A stretch of 9,919 bases of DNA from Cloacimonetes bacterium UBA4175 (lineage in GTDB: Bacteria > Cloacimonadota > Cloacimonadia > Cloacimonadales > Cloacimonadaceae): the NCBI GenBank assembly GCA_002379855.1, contig DFUX01000052.1, forward strand, positions 13,689-23,607. Direction: 5' to 3'. A model generated the notes under the pieces. That model worked only from the letters and a program-made list of their open reading frames with translations. It had not been told where the DNA came from and did no database searches. The translations under genes and the position numbers were made by a program. Shown in pieces: positions 4,917 to 9,919 of the stretch; the stretch's first letter is position 1; every line of letters starts with the position of its first letter.

Positions 4917-7727
4917 ATGAAAAAAAGATGGCTGATTATCTTGGCCCTCACTCTCGTAACAGCCATGTTTGCTAATGGTACCAATCGCTATGAAGTAGTA
5001 GCATGGCATGAAGATTTTGAAAGCGGAGCCGAAGGGTGGACCCACCACGACGGCTCTATTTCCCCCAACAACTGGCACATTTACAACGCCGGCGACGCTC
5101 AAGGACAAGTCTGGTGGATGGGAGATCCCGCCCTGGCGCAAGGAAACAACATCGGTGGTTATTACAATCACCAGTACCTTGTGCTGGACACCCCCGCTCG
5201 CACCCTGGCAGCCGGCAATGCCACCCTGACCTTCAAGATGGCTGTGGCGCTTGAGGAAGTAGGTGGCACAGGACAGTATAACGGTTGGGATTCCTTCAAC
5301 ATTCGCGTTTCCACAGACAACGGCACGACTTGGACTGTGATTCCCACCAACGTTATCACTCCCGCCTATGACTTCACCTCTTCCTATGCCTTTGGTTTTG
5401 AATTTGGTGAAGGCCCCAATATTCCCGGCTGGGGCGGCACTCATGCAGCCTGGACAAACGTGACCGCCAACCTTAGTTCCTATGTTGGACAGAGTGTTAA
5501 GATCCGTTTTGCCTTTGCCTCTGACCCGGCCTACTCCACCGGAAATGAAGCCGGCCTCTTTGGCGTGATGGTTGACGACATTTCCTTTGGCGGATATACC
5601 AACAACGGCACCGACGACGGCCAGATGACTTGGGCCAGCCTGGTTCCCGTGGGTGGAGATATCTGGCACATTGCAACCGACGCGTCCGCGCCGTCTCCCA
5701 CCCATATCATGAAATGCCAAAATGCCAGCGGGTCATACAACACCAATATGCTTAACTACCTGACCAGCCCTCTGATCACACTGCCCCCCTCCGGCGATAT
5801 TCGCGCGGACTTCATGATCATGGGCGGTTTCGACGATCCGGACGAATTCCCGCAAGTTGACTACTGGGGTTGGGAGATTTCCCCCAACGATGGAACCACC
5901 TGGTATGCCATGAGCAACCCCTACGGCAGCCCGACCGGCACCAACTACGTGTACGCCGACGCTCCGGATGTCTGGGCTTCCATGACCGCCAGCTACTCTC
6001 TTGATGGTATAATCTCAGATTACGCCGGACAGGATATCAGGCTGCGCTGGTACTTCAGATCAGACGCTGATACTCCTGATGGAATCGGCATCATGATCGA
6101 TGACGTGAAGATCTACAACGACATCTTCATCGCGGCCCCCGAAAACCTGGCAGCCACGGTGGAAGGAAACAACGTTACCCTCACCTGGAGCGCTCCCGGC
6201 ACCGGCGGCGGCGGAGAAGCAGGCTGGCTGCACTATGACGGCGAAAACTCCGGCAACGCGATCGGAACCAACAGCGTGGCAGATTTCGACGTCGCTGCCA
6301 AATGGGATGCCGTGGGAGATTATGGCATCAGCCCCTGGGTTGGAATGCAGATCACCAAGATGATGATCTTCCCCGCTGAGCCCACCTCCGTGTGTTCCTA
6401 TGCCTTGCGCATCTGGACCGGCGGCAGCGCCGATCTTGCCTATGATCAGGCGATCACTCCCACTGCCGGCCAGTGGAATGAGATCGTTCTCACCACCCCC
6501 TTCACCATTCCTGCCCAGACCCAGATCATGGCAGGCTATCGTTGCAACACCCAGGGTGGTCACCCCGCCGGTTGCGACGCCGGACCACATGTGAACGGTT
6601 ATGGCAACATGATCCGCTTCAACAATGTCTGGTCACCTCTTGTCAACCTCGGCAGCAACCTCACCTATAACTGGAACATCCGCATCTGGGTGCAGGACGC
6701 CAACGGCAAAGAGTATGAGATTACCAGTTATCCCAACAACGTGCAGGACGTTTGCGATGGTTTACTGGCCTCGAACGGCGTTCGCCAAAACCGCGACGTC
6801 ACAAATTATAAGGTCTTCCGCGATGGCGTGCAGATCGACCAAATTGACGGAACTCTGCTCACTTATACCGACATGAACGTCGAAGGCGGCATTCACACCT
6901 ATCACCTCACCGCGATGTATGGCAACTACGAATCCGAAGCTTCCAATATCGCGACCGCCTTTGTCCTGCCCGAGATGCATGTTGAACTGATGCATGACGA
7001 CGGCACCGCGGAAGAAGGCTTCAGCGTCGGCTCCACCAAGCAGATGGCTGTGAAGCACAGTTATCACCAAGAGGTGGATGTGAAATTTGTGAAGGTCTAT
7101 GTCCACACTCTTGGCACAGCCGGAATCATTGTCCGTGTGTATGATAACGACGGCGCCAACGGAATGCCCGGCACCCAGCTGGTGCAGTATCAATACCCTG
7201 CCGCTTCGGTGGTTGAGGGCTGGAACTACATAGCCCTGCCTTCTGACCCCCCGATTCGTGTTGATGACGGCGATTTCTACGTTGCCATTCTGGAAACGGC
7301 GAACGCTTCCCATATCGGCCTGGACACCTCTTCAAACCAATACAGCTACAAGAAGATCACCACCGAATGGGAACCCGTCACGACTGGCGAGATCATGCTT
7401 CGCGCGATTGTCGATTATTCTTTGGCCAGCGATGACGACGTGCTGCCCGTTTGCACCCTGGATGCCAACAACTATCCCAACCCCTTCAACCCCGAAACCA
7501 CCATCTCCTACAGCGTTCCCGCTGCCGGACATACCAGCCTCAAGGTTTACAACCTCAAAGGCCAGCTGGTGCGTGAACTGGTGAATGAAGCCCGGGAAGC
7601 AGGCCAGCACACCGTGGTCTGGAATGGCAAAGATGCCAGCGGCAAAACCGTATCCAGCGGTATCTATTTCTACAGCCTCACCAGCGGAGGAAAGACCGTC
7701 ACCCGCAAGATGTTGCTTGCCAAATAA
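4917..7727 (+). CDS. Secreted multidomain protein with choice-of-anchor-type modules, FN3 and C-terminal type IX-like sorting domain (936 aa)
   Basis: The protein has an N-terminal signal peptide (Lys/Arg start, hydrophobic core 6-19, likely cleavage near 19-21), so it enters the Sec pathway. Residues about 30-227 form a Cleaved_Adhesin/choice-of-anchor J-like module beginning with EDFESGAEGW and ending in a VDDI strand. Residues about 233-401 look like a second jelly-roll of the same style, ending in IDDVKIYN. A fibronectin type III domain begins at about 407 (APENLAATVEG) and appears to resume at about 622 (NYKVFRDG, to 681), interrupted by a beta-rich module at about 435-592. A similar module follows at about 692-838. 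Residues 848-936 carry YPNPFNPETT (853-862) and end in RKMLLAK, the FlgD-like type A sorting domain of type IX-exported proteins. No catalytic motif is visible, so an adhesin or binding role is an inference. It is probably its own transcription unit, ended by the terminator at 7767-7799. Confidence 0.88.
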   Translation: MKKRWLIILALTLVTAMFANGTNRYEVVAWHEDFESGAEGWTHHDGSISPNNWHIYNAGDAQGQVWWMGDPALAQGNNIGGYYNHQYLVLDTPARTLAAGNATLTFKMAVALEEVGGTGQYNGWDSFNIRVSTDNGTTWTVIPTNVITPAYDFTSSYAFGFEFGEGPNIPGWGGTHAAWTNVTANLSSYVGQSVKIRFAFASDPAYSTGNEAGLFGVMVDDISFGGYTNNGTDDGQMTWASLVPVGGDIWHIATDASAPSPTHIMKCQNASGSYNTNMLNYLTSPLITLPPSGDIRADFMIMGGFDDPDEFPQVDYWGWEISPNDGTTWYAMSNPYGSPTGTNYVYADAPDVWASMTASYSLDGIISDYAGQDIRLRWYFRSDADTPDGIGIMIDDVKIYNDIFIAAPENLAATVEGNNVTLTWSAPGTGGGGEAGWLHYDGENSGNAIGTNSVADFDVAAKWDAVGDYGISPWVGMQITKMMIFPAEPTSVCSYALRIWTGGSADLAYDQAITPTAGQWNEIVLTTPFTIPAQTQIMAGYRCNTQGGHPAGCDAGPHVNGYGNMIRFNNVWSPLVNLGSNLTYNWNIRIWVQDANGKEYEITSYPNNVQDVCDGLLASNGVRQNRDVTNYKVFRDGVQIDQIDGTLLTYTDMNVEGGIHTYHLTAMYGNYESEASNIATAFVLPEMHVELMHDDGTAEEGFSVGSTKQMAVKHSYHQEVDVKFVKVYVHTLGTAGIIVRVYDNDGANGMPGTQLVQYQYPAASVVEGWNYIALPSDPPIRVDDGDFYVAILETANASHIGLDTSSNQYSYKKITTEWEPVTTGEIMLRAIVDYSLASDDDVLPVCTLDANNYPNPFNPETTISYSVPAAGHTSLKVYNLKGQLVRELVNEAREAGQHTVVWNGKDASGKTVSSGIYFYSLTSGGKTVTRKMLLAK

Positions 7728-7766
7728 CAAATAAACCACGAGCTTAGGCTCGCAGATAATCCCCAG

Positions 7767-7799
7767 GGAGTGGCCCCCAGCGGCCACTCCTTTTCTTTT
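7767..7799 (+). terminator. Intrinsic terminator after the secreted-protein gene
   Basis: GGAGTGGCC (7767-7775) and GGCCACTCC (7782-7790) form a perfect nine-pair stem with the six-base loop CCCAGC, followed by TTTTCTTTT (7791-7799). It stands 39 bases after the stop codon. A small extra hairpin, CGAGC (7739-7743) and GCTCG (7748-7752) with loop TTAG, lies just before it. Confidence 0.92.
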
Positions 7800-7837
7800 G
7801 GCGTGACGGCTGGCTCCCGCCCGGATCAGTTTTTCAG

Positions 7838-7864
7838 TTGACGTATTTGCCCGCCGCCTATCTT
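7838..7864 (+). promoter_or_regulatory. Weak candidate promoter of the PPIase gene
   Basis: TTGACG (7838-7843) and TATCTT (7859-7864) resemble -35 and -10 boxes, but the 15-base spacer is short. A promoter must lie in 7800-7920 because the preceding terminator separates the genes, and this is the best candidate I see. The gene has AGGAG (7911-7915) five bases before its ATG. Confidence 0.22.
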
Positions 7865-7920
7865 GTGGATGCGTATCCGGTAGATTCCGGTCTGAAATCA
7901 TTTTTAGTTCAGGAGACAGC

Positions 7921-9702
7921 ATGAAACGCTTTCTAATATTGGCAGCCCTCTGCTTATCCCTGCTTTGGGCTCAGAAGCACGATCCCAAGGCCACGGTCGG
8001 CAAGATAGAAAACAAAACCTATACCTACAGAGAATATGAGAAGATCCTGGGTAACTATTTCAACTATCATAGCAAACAGAGGGGCAAAGCCCTTACAGCC
8101 GAAGACAAGGCTAAGCTCAACGACCAATGCTGGGAAGAACTGATCGCCCGCCAAATTTATGATAAAGCGATCAAGGCGGGCAAGGTCAGGATCACGGACA
8201 CCGAGGTGTTGAAAGAAGCCAAAAGGAATCCCCCGGCGGATGTGAAAGCCATCAAAGACCTGCAACAGAACGGCAAATTCAGTAAAAAGCTTTTTGAGCA
8301 AGCGCTCAACGAAAACCAGAAGTTCCGCAAAGATATAATCGAATATGTGAAAGCCACTTATAAATACAGCAAACTGCTCAAAACCATCCGCGGTGAGGTG
8401 GATGTGAGCGTTGACAGCGTGAAAGGCGAATGGATGAAACAACACGACACCGTGGATGCCCAGATCATCTACTTCGATCCCGGCAAGCTGGTCAAATACA
8501 AAGCCACCGAAGAGGAAGCGCTGGATTTTTACAACGCGAGAAAAGAAGAGTATCGCAAAGACAATTGCCGCCGCTATCACTATGTCAAGTTCACCAAAGC
8601 CCCTTCAGTGGAAGACTCCCTGGCCGTCAAAGCCCAGGTGGACTCCCTCTATCAAGCCCTGTTGGCGGGGGCGGATTTTGCCAAGGCCGCCGAAGAACTT
8701 TCTCAGGATCCCGGTTCCGGAAGCAAGGGAGGGGATTTGGGCTGGTTTGCCCGGGGCAGAATGGTGCCCGAGTTTGAAAACACCGCCTTCAGCACTCCGG
8801 TCGGTCAGATCGCTCCACCCGTGCTATCCCGCTTTGGCTGGCACATCATCAAAACAACCGACAGGCGCGAGGGAGATTCCGGCGAGGAGGTGGCAGCCAG
8901 CCACATCCTTATCCGCGTCGAGCCCAGCGCGGCCACCCTGCAAGCCATGAAGGCCAACTCCGCCAAGCTCCACAACCTCGCCAAAGAGCTGGGGCTGGAG
9001 CAAGCGGCTGAAAACCAGGGACTGAGCGTGGAAGAAACCACGGTCTTTCAGGAAACCGATACTTACATCCGCAACATTGGCCGCGACGAAAACCTGGTCA
9101 AGTTTGCTTTTGCCAATCCGGTCGGCAGCCTGGCGGAACCTTTCTTCTCGCCCAACGGCGACATCTACGTCCTGGCGGTCTCTGCTGAACTGCCCGTCTA
9201 TTACACGCCTTTTGAAGACCAGAAAGTGTCCATCCAAAACCAGGCCACCAAAAGCAAACAGGGTTACTATATGGACGCCTATGTGAAAAACTTCATAGCC
9301 AACCTCAACGAGGATCAATATCTGGAATTCGCCCGCCGGGACAGTATCATGGTGGTGGAGATAAGCGATCACAGGAAAGGGGATATGATCAGTTCCATCG
9401 GCAGACTGGAATCCATCGATACAGCTTTGTTTTCCACTCCGGAAGGCAGTTTCGCTCAGTTGATCTCAGAGCCCGGGCGGTGGTTTCTGGTCAAGGTCAC
9501 CAAGCGTTCACTTCCCGATCTGGCTGTGTGGGAAAAGGAAAAGGCGGGGTTGATCAAGCAAGCGCGGGAAGATTTTCAGACCAAGCATCTCAACGATTGG
9601 TATTTTAAAGAAAGGCAAAAGCTTAGCATCACCGACAACCGCTCCGATTTCTACGATCTCAGCATCGGCAGGCAGGCGCAGCAGATCAGACTGGGCGGCT
9701 GA
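7921..9702 (+). CDS. Exported peptidyl-prolyl cis-trans isomerase, SurA/PpiD/PrsA type (593 aa)
   Basis: This is a periplasmic foldase that would speed proline isomerisation and chaperone exported proteins. The N-terminus is a signal peptide (hydrophobic 5-16, likely cleavage after LWA at 17). There is no lipobox, so a soluble or loosely attached protein is expected rather than a PrsA-like lipoprotein. Residues about 25-170 form a helical, charged SurA_N-like chaperone part. The parvulin domain spans about 216-313, with the hallmark GGDLGWFARG (270-279), the VPEFE segment and GWHIIK (His308). A second, poorly conserved parvulin-like stretch starts at ASHILI (His328) and runs to about 425, and a third remnant-like segment spans about 480-530. 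The usual HIL start of the first domain is replaced by YHYVKF, so catalytic activity is not certain. The length exceeds that of SurA and is close to that of PpiD. It has its own ribosome binding site and terminator and probably stands as a single-gene unit. Confidence 0.88.
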   Translation: MKRFLILAALCLSLLWAQKHDPKATVGKIENKTYTYREYEKILGNYFNYHSKQRGKALTAEDKAKLNDQCWEELIARQIYDKAIKAGKVRITDTEVLKEAKRNPPADVKAIKDLQQNGKFSKKLFEQALNENQKFRKDIIEYVKATYKYSKLLKTIRGEVDVSVDSVKGEWMKQHDTVDAQIIYFDPGKLVKYKATEEEALDFYNARKEEYRKDNCRRYHYVKFTKAPSVEDSLAVKAQVDSLYQALLAGADFAKAAEELSQDPGSGSKGGDLGWFARGRMVPEFENTAFSTPVGQIAPPVLSRFGWHIIKTTDRREGDSGEEVAASHILIRVEPSAATLQAMKANSAKLHNLAKELGLEQAAENQGLSVEETTVFQETDTYIRNIGRDENLVKFAFANPVGSLAEPFFSPNGDIYVLAVSAELPVYYTPFEDQKVSIQNQATKSKQGYYMDAYVKNFIANLNEDQYLEFARRDSIMVVEISDHRKGDMISSIGRLESIDTALFSTPEGSFAQLISEPGRWFLVKVTKRSLPDLAVWEKEKAGLIKQAREDFQTKHLNDWYFKERQKLSITDNRSDFYDLSIGRQAQQIRLGG

Positions 9703-9740
9703 AAGCTTCCCGGTCGCGGTTTTTCCAAGCGCGTTTTTAC

Positions 9741-9773
9741 ACAGGCGGGTCATCCCGCCTGTTTCTCATTTTC
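9741..9773 (+). terminator. Intrinsic terminator after the PPIase gene
   Basis: CAGGCGGG (9742-9749) and CCCGCCTG (9754-9761) form a perfect eight-pair stem with loop TCAT, extended by A9741 with T9762. The T-rich run TTTCTCATTTTC follows at 9762-9773. It lies 38 bases after the stop codon. Confidence 0.88.
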
Positions 9774-9810
9774 CCGAATTTCCGTGATCTCATATCAGCT
9801 TGGATAACAA

Positions 9811-9874
9811 ACGGAAAAGAGGGACACGCGAATGCCATTCTCCCGATATTGTGTCAATAATCCTACTTTTCCGT
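9811..9874. repeat. Nine-base inverted repeat in the downstream intergenic region
   Basis: ACGGAAAAG (9811-9819) and CTTTTCCGT (9866-9874) are exact reverse complements 46 bases apart. The right arm falls inside the variable middle of dispersed repeat copy B. The wide loop makes a stable hairpin unlikely; it could be paired binding sites or chance. Confidence 0.3.
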
Positions 9875-9919
9875 AACGCCTCCGTCCTTTGCTGCTACCG
9901 GCTTTGGAGCCATCATCCT
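9857..9919 (+). repeat. Dispersed intergenic repeat, copy B (cut by the window end)
   Basis: This copy begins with ATAATCCT (9857-9864) and ends with CATCATCCT (9911-9919) at the last base of the window. Its final 31 bases match 245-275 at 27 of 31 positions, in the same orientation. In copy A the next bases form a 13-bp hairpin, so the element may continue beyond the window. No coding sequence is seen between the terminator and this copy. Confidence 0.58.

Overview
The window looks like a chromosomal segment of a Gram-negative-type bacterium of the FCB (Fibrobacteres-Chlorobi-Bacteroidetes) superphylum, most likely a Cloacimonadota (Cloacimonetes/WWE1) relative. The main evidence is a large secreted protein ending in a type IX secretion-like (FlgD-like) sorting domain with the YPNPFNPET motif, together with Cleaved_Adhesin/choice-of-anchor-type modules and a periplasmic SurA/PpiD-type foldase. 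The phylum is inferred from protein style; there is no rRNA or other marker gene to confirm it.

Layout. Positions 1-878 hold no convincing gene but are dense in small repeats: a GC-rich hairpin, three ATCTGCG units, a dispersed repeat followed by a strong 13-bp hairpin, and a 74% palindromic block with a direct repeat. The last part of this stretch carries a -35-like box, an operator-like palindrome and a leader stem-loop in front of the first gene. Two ABC exporter half-transporter genes follow (879-2630 and 2627-4795), overlapping by ATGA. Their nucleotide-binding motifs are complementary: the first subunit has Asp in place of the catalytic Glu and an intact LSGGQ, the second has the Glu but an altered LSTGQ. 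This is the pattern of a heterodimeric exporter with one degenerate ATP site. The second subunit also has an extra domain of about 125 residues between its first two membrane helices.

Downstream, an apparently separate unit encodes a 936-residue secreted multidomain protein (4917-7727), closed by a strong intrinsic terminator. Another separate gene (7921-9702) encodes a 593-residue exported peptidyl-prolyl isomerase of the SurA/PpiD/PrsA type, also followed by an intrinsic terminator. The last 60 bases are a second copy of the dispersed repeat found near position 222-275, so repeat copies lie on both sides of the four genes.

Working together: the ABC pair probably exports a lipophilic or drug-like compound, or a lipid, across the inner membrane. 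The secreted protein is likely surface-displayed or released. The PPIase could help fold such exported proteins in the periplasm, but only gene proximity suggests a link. I see no CRISPR array, tRNA, rRNA, transposase or phage gene, and I do not find a clearly new multi-gene system. The points most worth following are the inserted domain of the second ABC subunit, the nested domain architecture of the secreted protein, and the repeat elements.
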